Assembly: GCA_033558025.1 (NCBI GenBank)
Contig: JAUCEF010000003.1
Span: 3,064,001 to 3,128,000, forward strand
DNA: 64,000 nt
Source of the DNA: Phytophthora sp. 'mugwort'
Taxonomy: Eukaryota > Oomycota > Peronosporomycetes > Peronosporales > Peronosporaceae
Direction: 5' to 3'
This document shows, in pieces, positions 54,685 to 64,000 of the stretch (its first letter is position 1; the number at the start of each line of letters is the position of its first letter). Under the pieces are notes generated by a model. It was not told the origin of the DNA. It ran no database searches and was given only the letters and a program-made list of their open reading frames with translations. Made by a program: the position numbers and the translations under genes.

Positions 54685-55039
54685 AAAAGGCTTGGTCACT
54701 TGATGGCAAAATGCAAAGTGATTGATTTAGGTCCTTAGTTCGCAAACTGCTTGCTACCTCTAAGCCTACAGTTCTACCTACTGGGTACACTCTACTGGAT
54801 TCTCTACTGGATACTGAGTTGCTTCAGCCAATCAGGGAGTGCCACGTAGAGCCCATCATGTACCCACAATCTTGTACCCACCCGTGGCGTAATCGTCCAT
54901 GGCGTAAACACCGTCCCATAAACACCGTGACGTAATCTTCGTCTCGTAATCACAGAAATGATTGCGGTGCCACTGAGTGAAGGTCATACCGATATCCTAC
55001 CGGTATACAGCAGCTGGTCGAGACGTCTCCTTGACAACA
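54685..55039 (-). repeat. Copia 5' LTR
   Basis: 355 bp and the upstream copy in element orientation. Near-identity to the 3' copy shows recent insertion. Confidence 0.95.
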
Positions 55040-55260
55040 GTTATGTGGACCGCAACAGAAACGAGATGCTCAATCGAAGCACGTCGCGATGCGGCGCCGG
55101 ACCAACGTACAAACAACTGGGCTACCTACAGTGCTCTGGCGATGGAATACTTCGCAGGCGTCCCACGTCATCAATATGGCCTGAACAGAACCGTAGACCA
55201 GTACAAGTATGAAGTATCGCATCGAGCTTCACGTTGTATTGCCGCTTTCTAATGTTATCG

Positions 55261-55761
55261 GCTAAATAGCGTGGCTGTGCTCGAGTTACAACATACGTCA
55301 GCATTTACGCGCAAAAGGTTTCATTGAGTAAGGAACTCCCACATGATCAATACGTCCGAGTTGACATTTGTTTGATGCTTGCATTCCACAATACCACAAA
55401 AGGATCACTGTGTATTGCCTGTTATACACTATAAGAACTTTCAAGCAGAGCTGTGACCCATTGGACCTATATGTTATGGTGCTGCCACTATACATACACA
55501 CCCACGCCGTAAATATATGGATACTTTATGTATGATATATATATATATATATATATGTATGTATAAATATATATGTATAAGCAACGTGGCCGCGCTATCA
55601 ACGTCAATCAGCGCTATTTTTTCCTCGGGGCACATGGGTCCCATGCAGCCTGGCTGATTGAAGCTGCAGTCAAACCAGAGGTTCTTGCCATAGTGCACCG
55701 TTACCTCCTCTCCTGCTGTTATTATTGGGTGCGCACGAATGGTTCGCGAATCTTGTAATTC
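55261..55761. other. Transposon edge and AT-rich spacer
   Basis: The end of the MULE is followed by AT-rich DNA with an (AT)11 microsatellite at about 55535-55556. No gene is seen. Confidence 0.5.
55535..55556. repeat. (AT)n microsatellite
   Basis: An uninterrupted run of alternating A and T, about 22 bases, with degenerate ATATGTAT copies on both sides. Confidence 0.85.
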
Positions 55762-56945
55762 CTAGCTTTCTGTGTCAATGTAAGCTGTTTTGCGAGATGT
55801 TGTCTTTACATGCACCTTCAATACGTATTCATTCTGACGAGTCTTCTTCTCAAAATCGTGGGTCGTTAAAATCCCGGTGTATTCGCCGATGAACGCTCCA
55901 ACCCGAAGGCTCTCCGTTGCCTTTAACCCAAAACCATGTTGGGTTGCCATGATTTCAACTCCAGAATGCTCCTGCATTGAATTTGAACATCTGCTGTTCA
56001 AAGCACACGAGGTTGGGGTACAATAGTAGGCAGATGCTGAGTTGGGCAGTCTTTGTAGAAGCAATCGAGTCTGCATTCGCAAGGATCAAATGCTCCGGTA
56101 TCTGTAAAGGTAATTATTTCGTCATTGATACATAACTTCAAGTACTTTGGCCATTCATCCGGCGAACCATCCTCATTTTCCGCAACAATTTGTACCAGTA
56201 GGTTGTGTAACTTCCTCCAGCGATACTAAATTGCGTACCGGGTAGTCTCCGATATCATCCACAGCGTTCCCAGGATCTACGGTCGGTTCCGGTTTTCCCA
56301 GAACCTGGTCCGCCACTGCTTTTGCTTCTGCACCAAGTCGATAATGAAGCCTCAAGCGCTTCACCAGGTCAGGAAGCTTCTCGAAACCCTCAAGAAAGGC
56401 GACTAAAATTGCCGGTAAATGATACAACTTGGTTGCTTTTCTTGAGGATTTCACCGACTTGCGTCGCGCCTGGTATTTCCGGAGGCGATACCTAGGTTGC
56501 GGCTGTGGGTTGTTTTTCGGCTTCTTAGCCCTCTTCCGTAGATCGGGATATGCATCTGGCTTCAGCAAAATGTCTAGAGCTGCTGCGCAAGCCTCGCTTT
56601 TGACCGCGGACACGCTGCTTTCTTTCTGCGCATTACCGTTACCCAATTCGGGGAGATGGAGCAGGTCGTTTGAAGCAGCTGGAGCGCTTGGCAAGCGTCA
56701 TCGCTATCGTCAGTGCTGCTTACAAGGTTCGGCATTCTTGTTTTGATGTCTGATGAATTAAATACGCCGCTCACGCTCGGTCATCCAGCATCGCCACGGC
56801 TACCTTGCTCTATGGCGCTTGAGCACAGTGGTGTCAGCGCGTCCATCATCTTTTCTTCCACATCCTCCTCGTCGTCGCTGCTCACGTGGTCCACAACAAC
56901 GGGCTTCGTCGTGGTCTGGAATGCCTCCGCACGTAGATAAATCTC
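55762..56945 (-). pseudogene. Broken SET-domain (histone lysine methyltransferase-like) gene
   Basis: The minus strand has an acidic N-terminal block near 56850 (VVVDHVSSDDEEDVEEKMMD) and a basic block at 56173-56694 (KRAKKPKNNPQPQPRYRLRK). A Cys-rich pre-SET/AWS region lies near 56010-56090 (FDPCECRLDCFYKDC, then TPTSCALNSRCSN). The start of a SET domain follows (HGFGLKATESLRVGAFIGEY). The frame ends at YIDTES, before the NHSC and Tyr catalytic part, so the enzyme is truncated. At least three frame changes separate these blocks. SET proteins with this type of AWS region modify histone lysines. It may be a gene relic or a captured domain of a transposon. Confidence 0.7.
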
Positions 56946-57275
56946 TCGCTGTGAAGAATGCCAACTATACGCTCGTTCTCAACAGATGGCGGGGCAAAAG
57001 CGTAGACACCCTAACCTCTAGTGGTAGCTTGCCGTAGATGTATGTGCCAGGTCTGTTTATAGTGTGTTTTTCGGGCCTGTTCCGATGCTTTTACTATTTT
57101 CTCTGATCGACTGTGTGCACGCGAGCACTGTTGACAACACAGCACGTAATCGGTGATGACGCACAAAATTACTCAGTCCCTAGTACTGTATACCTACGAT
57201 AGGTCTCAAATGGTCTAACAAAGTGCTGAGTCGTCACTTCCGAATCCCTCGCCTACACCTCAAGCTTCGTTCCCC
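56946..57275. other. Intergenic, no gene seen
   Basis: This lies between the divergent SET relic and bZIP relic. I see no gene in it. Confidence 0.4.
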
Positions 57276-58200
57276 ATGACCAGCAGCTTCCTCGTTCCGC
57301 CCAACAGATTTCCACTCAGCGACACCGTCATCGGTAGCGTCGTACAGGGTGTGGCCCCTCTCCACGTCCAAGACAGCAACTTCATCGGACTCAAACGTCT
57401 GCCCTCCTTTCGGTCGTTCACATCAGAGACTTGGTCCATGTCGATGAATTCGCGTCCGATACGTAGGCGAGACGCAAGATAAAGATTTCTGCTGGTCGCC
57501 GAGAAAGATGTCGCATCAACCAGGCGAAATACCGGAAACGTTAACGTCAACACGGCGACTATCTGAGCGAGAGTATTCAAGAGTTGCAAAAAGAAATTGA
57601 GGACCTGGAAGTCAAGCGATTGAAAATCACGAACTCACTGACACACCAGAGTGTGTGGTTTGTTGCGACCGAGTACTTCCGACATTTCCGTCACGGCTAC
57701 CAGGCGCCAGTGGACGAAACTAAGCAGAACATTCAACTGGAGTTCCTAGAGAAGACCGTAGCGGTAGATGTGACGGACGGAAGCATTTCTGGTGCTGGGG
57801 AGCTCCTTGAGAAGTGGAAATTCTTTTCACTTTGTCACGACGACGTTCAGGTTCAACTCAGGAGGTTGCGACAGGTCTTAGGTGGGTCTCTTGTTGCTGT
57901 CACGACTGTCAGTCTCACTATTACCAAGAACACGCTACGTCAGCTTTACCCCCATTTGGTAAGCGCCAACGTGTCTCCACTTGCTGAAAGACTATTGAAC
58001 CAGCGAGTGGTAGGACGAGGATCTGTCCGGTTCGACTGGGATGAAACTAATGGTCGGTACTGCGACTTGAGTCCAAGATCGATCTGTTGACGCCGATGCG
58101 ACAGCTCGTGGGCAGCTTGGAGAACGTCGCGAACGTGTTTAGCCACGCGTTGATCTCACCCGAAGGCAGATTTGATACCGGTCGTATTAACTCTCAGTAA
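57276..58200 (+). pseudogene. Broken oomycete bZIP transcription factor gene
   Basis: The basic region is near 57495-57550: GRRERCRINQAKYRKR, then a TAA stop where Gln is expected, then RQHGDYLSESIQELQKEIED. This is a well-formed oomycete bZIP with the family Asn in R-I-N-Q-A-K-Y-R. The C-terminal domain follows from 57584 to about 58050 (SVWFVATEYFRHFRHGYQAP, LLEKWKFFSLCHDDVQVQLR, SVRFDWDETNG). A frame change near 58050 leads to VLRLESKIDLLTPMRQLVGS and the end at about 58200. An N-terminal stretch at 57276-57482 (MTSSFLVPPNRFPLSDTVIG) is in another frame. One nonsense codon and at least two frame breaks point to a pseudogene, though the C-terminal frame itself is clean. Confidence 0.8.
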
Positions 58201-58253
58201 AAGAGAGAAATACTCGTAAAACTTATCGTAAGGATATTCATTCACCAATATGT

Positions 58254-61200
58254 CTACTGTCTTCTGGTGTTGCGTGCTCGAACTTTGTCTACCTGTTGAT
58301 CGGTGATCCCCAACTTTGCGCGAGAGGCACTCGAGCTCAGACTTAAACTACTAGCGGGACCACTGACTCTGTTACTGGACGTCGCGTCGGGGTACACGCC
58401 TTTGACGTTGAATGTCCACTGCATCTCCTCCGTGCAGATCACAAGCTGCCCCGACTGCATCTTGCCATATCCCGTAGGTGTGAACGACACAACGAAGACG
58501 GCGCCGTCCTCACTCCCGTACGGTGGCAAGTCGCCTTCTGCTGGATAAACCGTGAATGCGCTTGATGAACCAGCTGAAAACTCGGCTAGAAACGCTGCAG
58601 ACTGTCGGAACTGGTTGCGTAGCTGGAAACTGACGGACGAGGTTTGGTTCAAACTCGACTCAATGGACAGCACGTCGTCTACCGGCGGGTCGCCTCCATC
58701 CAACGATACGTCAAAGCGCCACAAACCGCCACTTTTCTTCTTCACCAACAGCGCGATAGTCCCTCGATACGGACGCAGAGGCTCGAACCGAATCGTGTAC
58801 GGAAGGATAAAGGTCGATCTTGAGCTTGAAGACATTGCAGACAAAGGTGTCACTGTTAACGCGCGTTCAATTGCTGTCGCTGTGGCCATGGGTCCGAAAC
58901 GATCAGCATCAATCTCCCACTCGACCGTGAACGTCTCGTCCATCAGTACCATCCCATCCGGTGCAGCCAGTAGCTCACATTCCACACGTTTCTCGACTGA
59001 ATCACGTGCTTGACAGGCTAACACAGCTAAGACTCGAGGGTGAAGCGGGGCCTCAGCCACTCCACGCAACGGGTATCTCCATTCGAGTTCCGCGTACTCG
59101 TCGCCACCACGAACCACGAGCTCTGCACGCATTTCACTCACTGCACGTGGTAAGAAGGAAATCGGCACCTGGAGGAGTCCAAAGCTTTCCAGCACCACGC
59201 GACGTTTCTTAAGGAGCATATCAAACACGGGGGATGGCGTGGAGTCATGAGGAGAACAAGGTGGCGACTTATCCGACGTCTCAGCGGCCAATTTGACGTC
59301 AACTCGAAGCGAAGCAGCAAAGGGATTTTTGAACGTGAAGAGCCTCGAGGCAGCTTCATTGACGCGTGCAGTGACCACAAGAGGCTTCATGACACTCGGC
59401 GCTCGTCCTCGTCCACGAACAGTGAATTCCCAGTCGCTAGCGACGTCTTTTTCGTAGAAAATCACGCGAGAGCTCTCGAAATCAGACAATGAAGAAGGTG
59501 TGTACTCCAGGACGACACTAGCACGACCAAATGGAGCTAAGAGCACTCGTGTCGGGGGTTTAACCGAGTTATTAGCGTCGTTTGATGTGCTGTTACCGTT
59601 CGAGCCCTTGATGGAGAAATTACGCGTGTTGCTGATGCGATACTGGAGCTGCAGCTCGTGGTCGCTCGGGTTCTGAAGCCACAACGGCTGCGTGCAGACG
59701 TCTCCGACAGCACACGACATGTCATCGAGAGTCTGAGCCGGCGCAGACTCAGCGATGAGATTCAAGCGATACCAGAACTGACCGACAGCGTCACCCGAGA
59801 AGAGAATGGCGCCTTCCTCTCCCTTCCCACTCGTCACAAGCAGAGGAGAATACACCAACTCATAGACACCAGATTGACGAGCTTCCAGTGTGAAGCTGGT
59901 AGGTCCAAGCAGTCCTCGACCACGCAGCTCAATAGTGAAGGTAGTTTCGCTCTCTAAAGGGTTGGCCAAGCCAATCTCAACGCCGACTGCACCACGCACA
60001 GGTGCTCGCATCTCAAGAGTTGTCTCAGGTTCCGGTGGACTAACAGATGCCTCTATAGTGTACCAGAGATATTCATTCGTAGTCTCATTCGTGAAGGTGA
60101 TCGACCCAAAGTACGAGCCGCTGATTAATGGACTGAACGTTAGTGGATACTGGACAGTTCGGTTCGTACTGCTACTAGCAGGTACCGTGATCGTGGACGC
60201 TCCAACAACATTTCGTAGATCCGACTCGACTTTAAATACTTGAGCAGCATTCGCGTCACCTCCGGGGAGTGGGAACACGCCAAAGTTGTGCACGATCCTG
60301 GCCCGAGCCTGACAGTTCAGCACGACGTGGTCTTGAGCCAAAGGTTCTTCACCGTAGCCATTTAATTCAAAGTCAAATTGCTGTTGTGTCGCCGTATTCA
60401 AGAGCACAAATGTCTTAATTTCGTGATGAATCCACGACGGTGTAAACGTCAATGGATAGGTCGCTGAACGCTTTGCTGGGACTATTAGTGACGGAGGACC
60501 CGAGAACATCGACACAAGAGGCTTTCCAGTCGTACTACGCGTGTTGTCCGTGCTGAAGATGGCTTTAAGCGACCAGGTTGTGTCCGTCGGGTTCGAGAGA
60601 GGGATCTCCTGAACGATACTATGTCGAGCCGGCGCCACGAATTCCAACTGCGTTTTCACATTCGGCTCCTTGACTTTGGCCACGACGTCGTATACACGCA
60701 CGTCGGTGCTCCCACATATCGTATTTCTAGACCGCAGAAGCAGTTTACAAGCATAGCGACCAGCTCCTTTTGGCTGGAAATCAATCAAAACGCTATTCGT
60801 ACCAGCAAGGACCGAGCGGGGTGTGCCGAGTCGTGCTTGGTTCGATTTGAGAGGAAACTTTGAGCCAGTTGAATCGATGCCAGACCCGTCCGATCTCCCC
60901 GAGGCTGGCAAAGCTTTTCCAGCTCCAATAAGTGTCAAATCTGGCACGTTTGCGGTGAAGAATGGCGAGTTAAAGTCCACGTGGAAGCTCGTGTGGTGAC
61001 TTTCTTCGCATCGTTTGAGTCCCTCTTTTAATTTGGTACGGAGATGGCCATTTGCACGCTCTACGAAGGTTGCTAGTGCTCGGTTTAGTAACGGATTCTT
61101 CGCTGGGATCGTCAGCTCTCGAAGGAAACGAAACCGAGCTCCTGTCCCTGCTGCAGTGGAAGCTTCACATTGGATTTCTAACGTTTCCAGACTCGCTGGG

Positions 61201-64000
61201 AGGTTCGCGACGGCGTGCACTTCATAGAGAAACTCGCCAATGTTTTCATCCAGAAACAAAAGCTGGCAGCGATAATTCCCAGGCACCAGAGGCAAGAATT
61301 CAAGCTTAATCTTAGCAGATCCGTTCTTTCGGATAGCCACTGAAGCTCCACTAAGCCCCGAAGCTGGGACGGACAAGCCTTCCACACCAGATTGGTCATC
61401 GCTACCAATGTTGGTACTACCGGAACTCCCTGATGTGCCAAAGTCAGGCAGATAGAAAGGTTGCTCTGCTCCAATACACCATGAAAAGTCTCCGTCCTCG
61501 CCTCGGTTCTTGTTAGTAATACTTGCTTTTCTACTCACAAACGTAGCGATATCGGAGTTTATGCCAAAATTTGACAAACGGTTGCCATCTGGATTGCCTA
61601 CGGGTCGGTCCTGGACCGAACGACGTCGATTTACTCCTCGTGAAGATGGCAAGACACTTGTAGCGATAGTGGACGACCCAGAGCCAGTCATTCCAGTCAA
61701 AAGTTCTGTCCCGGATGGAGATATTTGCTGTTGTGTCATGGACAATTTGAAGTTTGCATTGGCTGGAAACTGGTTCTCAATTGTGAGTTCTTCAACTCGT
61801 TTCTCATACAATTTGGTCTCAAGCTGGAAAATACGCACAGGTTTCCGTGACACGATGTTCGACTCTAATACGAACACCATCGTCGCACCACCGCCACCCA
61901 ATGACGTCGTTCCTGTGAGATCTCCTCGCACAGCTTGAAACACGAGTCGAGTGCGGACTTTTCTCGAGAATCGTGGGCGGAAAGTGACCACAAACGCCAC
62001 AGTTTTTCCTGGATCCAGTACCAGGTCGTTCGACTCGATAGTAAATTCACTGACGGAAGCACTGGCCTCCGTCCCAGACGCTGCGTTCGCATTGAAAGTA
62101 CCAGAATTGCGGTTCATTCCATCCAAGAAAACGTGGTATCGTAGTGAACGAGCGCTTGGGTTCTTAAGCTCAATGCTCTTTTCCATCACTTGACCCAAAC
62201 CGCCTCGAAACTCGATCGTAGCCTTCGGAATGAACTGTGGCAGTGTCTGTTGCAAGTGAAGGAGCAGCAACAGCGTCTCTCGACCAGTATATCGTCGTAA
62301 GAACCGTGCTGGATCCAGACCAAAGTCGAGTCCAAAAGCTCCTAACGTTTGTAGTAACACAGCCGTTTGATGCTGTAGCTGAACAGCTGAAAGAGGTCTT
62401 CGTGGTCGAGAACTGGTCGTCTCGGGCATCCATCGGAAGCAATGATAAGCATTTTGATCCACTGAAAGCGTCGGGATGTGAGCTGCCACGAGATGAAACA
62501 ACCAGCGACCATCTCGCAAGTCTCGACTGAGATCCACGAGCTGAGTCTCCAGTAGAGTCACGAGCGTTGTCGTGACTGGGTGTTGAGGTTTATGAAGAGA
62601 TCCTACACGGTCACAGAGCCACTGGATCAGGACCATCTCAGCTTCACTATACACGTTACTGCCTTGACACGCTCGACCAGACGTCAATTTGTCTCCTTTC
62701 CGCTTGTCATTCCTAGCACTTGTCAGCTCTCCAGAGCCATTCTCTTTGTCGTCTTGAAGCTGTTGCATCTGATACCCTTTCCATGTGATACGAGAGAGTA
62801 AAAAACACTTGATCACTTGGTAAATGACTTTCATCCATGCTTCCGTACTCGCAGCCAACCACTCGGTTTGAAACACGCGACGTCTTGCTACAAATGGTAA
62901 CGTGGCATACGATGGCGAAGAGAGAAGAGCAGGATCAGCTTGTGGGTTCTCACAAGCTCGTACATAAAACTCTTGAGCTAATAAATGCTCAGGAAACACG
63001 TCGTGTACCATAGCTCCAAATGCGCGAAGAAACTTGAGCAGTTCGACGTATTGAGCCGTGTATTGAGTCAGCTGGTCTTTTTTCGACGGTTGAGCCACAG
63101 ACGCCGAAGCATTTGACGTTGTACTCGGTCCAGAAGCTTTCCCATTTGGTGTCGAAGTAGCGTCTCCAGTTTTCCGCTTGTTAGTGCCGTTAGAGCCTCG
63201 AAAACTAGGCACTGAAAGACCTCCAGGCTTCTTGAGACAAATCATGTCGAGGAGTTCATACAATGGACGTCCAGCAGTGTCAGCGAAATCTTCAGGGAAA
63301 CGAGTGACAGGCGTCCGAAGGAAATTGGCATTGAGGTATTGCAGCACGAACTGGATTTCACCTTCTGTGAACAACGTGAGACTACTGGAACTCGGAGCTT
63401 CGTCTTCCAGACCCGTGGACGGATCTACAGTCACAAACCCATTTGTTGTCACGTGTTGCACTGGAGTTAATTGAGATTCCTTGAGTTTGTCGAACTCTGC
63501 TTGAACTTGTCGAGTTGAGAGCAAATACACAGGGAAACGACCTGTTGCGTGTGTGTAGAACTGGTATTCACGCGTGCGTTTCCCATCCGACTCGAGACTC
63601 GTATTGCTAGTTGATCCACGATGTTCCTTGGTAGATTTTACGACGGTAGAACCGGTTTCTAGAGACTCCGACGTGTCATTTAATTCGTCTTCTAGTTCGG
63701 CAGCTAAACCGTGAGTCTGAAGGAAATGGTAGTTAGTAAACAGACAATTCTCGGCACATCCAGCTACGGGTAATGCAAACGAGTTGCCGTCCGTGTCGAA
63801 GAACTCGAGACGGGCGTTAAACGCCACACTACTCGAACTGGAGAATTGCAGCTCGACTGGAAGCTCCGGACACGCCATACTTAGCGTCTTCCCACGAGGA
63901 AAAATAACCGTTAACGGAGCACGTGACGTGTCTAGTGGTACCCGACAAGCGAGCTCCAGATGGTCGTAACCTGTTGCGTATACTTGAAACTTGGCGGTGG
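58254..64000 (-). CDS. CFAP47: CFAP47-like axonemal protein with CH domain and ASH/Ig repeats (partial)
   Basis: The minus-strand frame stays open from 58254 to the right edge, so at least 1914 codons are visible and the true N-terminus lies outside. Residues of the visible part first show a large beta-rich region. A calponin-homology-like domain follows near 62000-62850 (EMVLIQWLCDRVGSLHKPQH, DLRDGRWLFHLVAAHIPTLS, TLGAFGLDFGLDPARFLRRY). Then come many ASPM-SPD2-Hydin/Ig-like repeats with end motifs such as ANLPASLETLEIQC, VVAKVKEPNVKTQLEF and TIEASVSPPEPETTLEM. This order fits CFAP47, a central-apparatus protein of motile cilia. It supports flagellated zoospores. No frame breaks occur in 5.7 kb. 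The end, GITDQQVDKVRARNTRRQ, is basic. Confidence 0.85.
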   Translation of the reverse strand, partial: TAKFQVYATGYDHLELACRVPLDTSRAPLTVIFPRGKTLSMACPELPVELQFSSSSSVAFNARLEFFDTDGNSFALPVAGCAENCLFTNYHFLQTHGLAAELEDELNDTSESLETGSTVVKSTKEHRGSTSNTSLESDGKRTREYQFYTHATGRFPVYLLSTRQVQAEFDKLKESQLTPVQHVTTNGFVTVDPSTGLEDEAPSSSSLTLFTEGEIQFVLQYLNANFLRTPVTRFPEDFADTAGRPLYELLDMICLKKPGGLSVPSFRGSNGTNKRKTGDATSTPNGKASGPSTTSNASASVAQPSKKDQLTQYTAQYVELLKFLRAFGAMVHDVFPEHLLAQEFYVRACENPQADPALLSSPSYATLPFVARRRVFQTEWLAASTEAWMKVIYQVIKCFLLSRITWKGYQMQQLQDDKENGSGELTSARNDKRKGDKLTSGRACQGSNVYSEAEMVLIQWLCDRVGSLHKPQHPVTTTLVTLLETQLVDLSRDLRDGRWLFHLVAAHIPTLSVDQNAYHCFRWMPETTSSRPRRPLSAVQLQHQTAVLLQTLGAFGLDFGLDPARFLRRYTGRETLLLLLHLQQTLPQFIPKATIEFRGGLGQVMEKSIELKNPSARSLRYHVFLDGMNRNSGTFNANAASGTEASASVSEFTIESNDLVLDPGKTVAFVVTFRPRFSRKVRTRLVFQAVRGDLTGTTSLGGGGATMVFVLESNIVSRKPVRIFQLETKLYEKRVEELTIENQFPANANFKLSMTQQQISPSGTELLTGMTGSGSSTIATSVLPSSRGVNRRRSVQDRPVGNPDGNRLSNFGINSDIATFVSRKASITNKNRGEDGDFSWCIGAEQPFYLPDFGTSGSSGSTNIGSDDQSGVEGLSVPASGLSGASVAIRKNGSAKIKLEFLPLVPGNYRCQLLFLDENIGEFLYEVHAVANLPASLETLEIQCEASTAAGTGARFRFLRELTIPAKNPLLNRALATFVERANGHLRTKLKEGLKRCEESHHTSFHVDFNSPFFTANVPDLTLIGAGKALPASGRSDGSGIDSTGSKFPLKSNQARLGTPRSVLAGTNSVLIDFQPKGAGRYACKLLLRSRNTICGSTDVRVYDVVAKVKEPNVKTQLEFVAPARHSIVQEIPLSNPTDTTWSLKAIFSTDNTRSTTGKPLVSMFSGPPSLIVPAKRSATYPLTFTPSWIHHEIKTFVLLNTATQQQFDFELNGYGEEPLAQDHVVLNCQARARIVHNFGVFPLPGGDANAAQVFKVESDLRNVVGASTITVPASSSTNRTVQYPLTFSPLISGSYFGSITFTNETTNEYLWYTIEASVSPPEPETTLEMRAPVRGAVGVEIGLANPLESETTFTIELRGRGLLGPTSFTLEARQSGVYELVYSPLLVTSGKGEEGAILFSGDAVGQFWYRLNLIAESAPAQTLDDMSCAVGDVCTQPLWLQNPSDHELQLQYRISNTRNFSIKGSNGNSTSNDANNSVKPPTRVLLAPFGRASVVLEYTPSSLSDFESSRVIFYEKDVASDWEFTVRGRGRAPSVMKPLVVTARVNEAASRLFTFKNPFAASLRVDVKLAAETSDKSPPCSPHDSTPSPVFDMLLKKRRVVLESFGLLQVPISFLPRAVSEMRAELVVRGGDEYAELEWRYPLRGVAEAPLHPRVLAVLACQARDSVEKRVECELLAAPDGMVLMDETFTVEWEIDADRFGPMATATAIERALTVTPLSAMSSSSRSTFILPYTIRFEPLRPYRGTIALLVKKKSGGLWRFDVSLDGGDPPVDDVLSIESSLNQTSSVSFQLRNQFRQSAAFLAEFSAGSSSAFTVYPAEGDLPPYGSEDGAVFVVSFTPTGYGKMQSGQLVICTEEMQWTFNVKGVYPDATSSNRVSGPASSLSLSSSASRAKLGITDQQVDKVRARNTRRQ

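Larger units (their letters stand above)
50238..55044 (-). mobile_element. Young Ty1/copia retrotransposon with 5-bp target duplication
   Basis: The element is read on the minus strand. LTRs of 355 bp (50243-50597 and 54685-55039) flank a 4.1-kb interior. GTTAT on the plus strand (50238-50242 and 55040-55044) is a perfect 5-bp target-site duplication. Each LTR begins TGTTGTC and ends CTTTT on the coding strand, so the 3' end is not the canonical CA. The sequence just inside the 5' LTR (TGGTTATGAGCC) resembles an initiator-tRNA primer site. Confidence 0.95.
48551..55260 (+). pseudogene. MULE-family transposase, split by a copia insertion
   Basis: The left part (48551-50237) holds a Cys-rich N-terminal zinc region (RCPICTNPLLQSM, then CKEYAPTTKCPW). 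It then has the MULE catalytic domain: FILHIDATFKLNQVGYPVLV with the Asp of the DDE triad, then SDRQRRFHLSAMVVFSQ. After a frameshift the block CFFHVLKNVNERLK carries the usual HV-K pattern. Then come NNPAEQFNRVLKRDYTLR and a SWIM zinc finger (LQTCSCRYHRNVRYACTFF). In the SWIM finger the last His appears replaced by Phe. The frame breaks off at 50237 and resumes at 55045 (YVDRNRNE, then the NNWATYSALAMEYFAGVP block) to about 55260. The gap is exactly the copia element, whose target duplication flanks it. Frameshifts near 48665, 48860 and 49460 make it inactive. Confidence 0.85.

Overview
The window looks like nuclear DNA of an oomycete, most likely Phytophthora or a close relative that makes zoospores. 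The host genes are compact, with few introns. The introns I place are 55-105 bp GT-AG introns. Several promoters carry the oomycete-type TCATT(Y)Y initiator. The gene families also fit: oomycete-style bZIP factors, a lineage-specific polytopic membrane family, Phytophthora-type Ty3/gypsy elements and flagellar proteins (an ARMC2-like and a CFAP47-like protein). No tRNA, rRNA or CRISPR array was seen.

Layout. 1-1140 is an AT-rich island with broken, large-DNA-virus-like reading frames. 1150-3660 is a Ty3/gypsy remnant packed with GATC words. 3660-5272 is a dead piggyBac transposase. 5346-6106 is a broken oomycete gene with tandemly duplicated exons. 6.8-33.4 kb is the gene-dense host block: cytochrome b561, a 596-aa membrane protein, an ARMC2-like protein, a mitochondrial carrier, a bZIP factor, a calpain-7-like protease, two small conserved genes, the Pol I factor RRN3, a dead mariner, a putative myristoylated protein and an SMG7/EST1-like protein. 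33.8-55.3 kb is a transposon nest: a gag-protease gypsy fragment, a 10.5 kb gypsy element with near-identical LTRs, a Ulp1-like protease relic, and a MULE transposase split by a young Ty1/copia insertion with a perfect 5-bp target duplication. 55.7-58.2 kb holds a broken SET-domain gene and a broken bZIP gene. From 58.25 kb to the end is a large partial CFAP47-like gene that runs off the window.

Together the host genes cover basic cell functions: rRNA transcription (RRN3), mRNA decay (SMG7-like), mitochondrial transport, transmembrane electron transfer (b561), calpain-type proteolysis and axoneme assembly or motility (ARMC2, CFAP47). No operon-like logic applies.

The most unusual features lie in the repeats. 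The 10.5 kb gypsy element has a roughly 4.3 kb antisense coding region between pol and its 3' LTR, with an intron-like segment. Its LTRs are near-identical although its interior is badly decayed. A 23-bp perfect snap-back palindrome lies inside pol. The copia copy is very young yet already carries two stops and two frameshifts.
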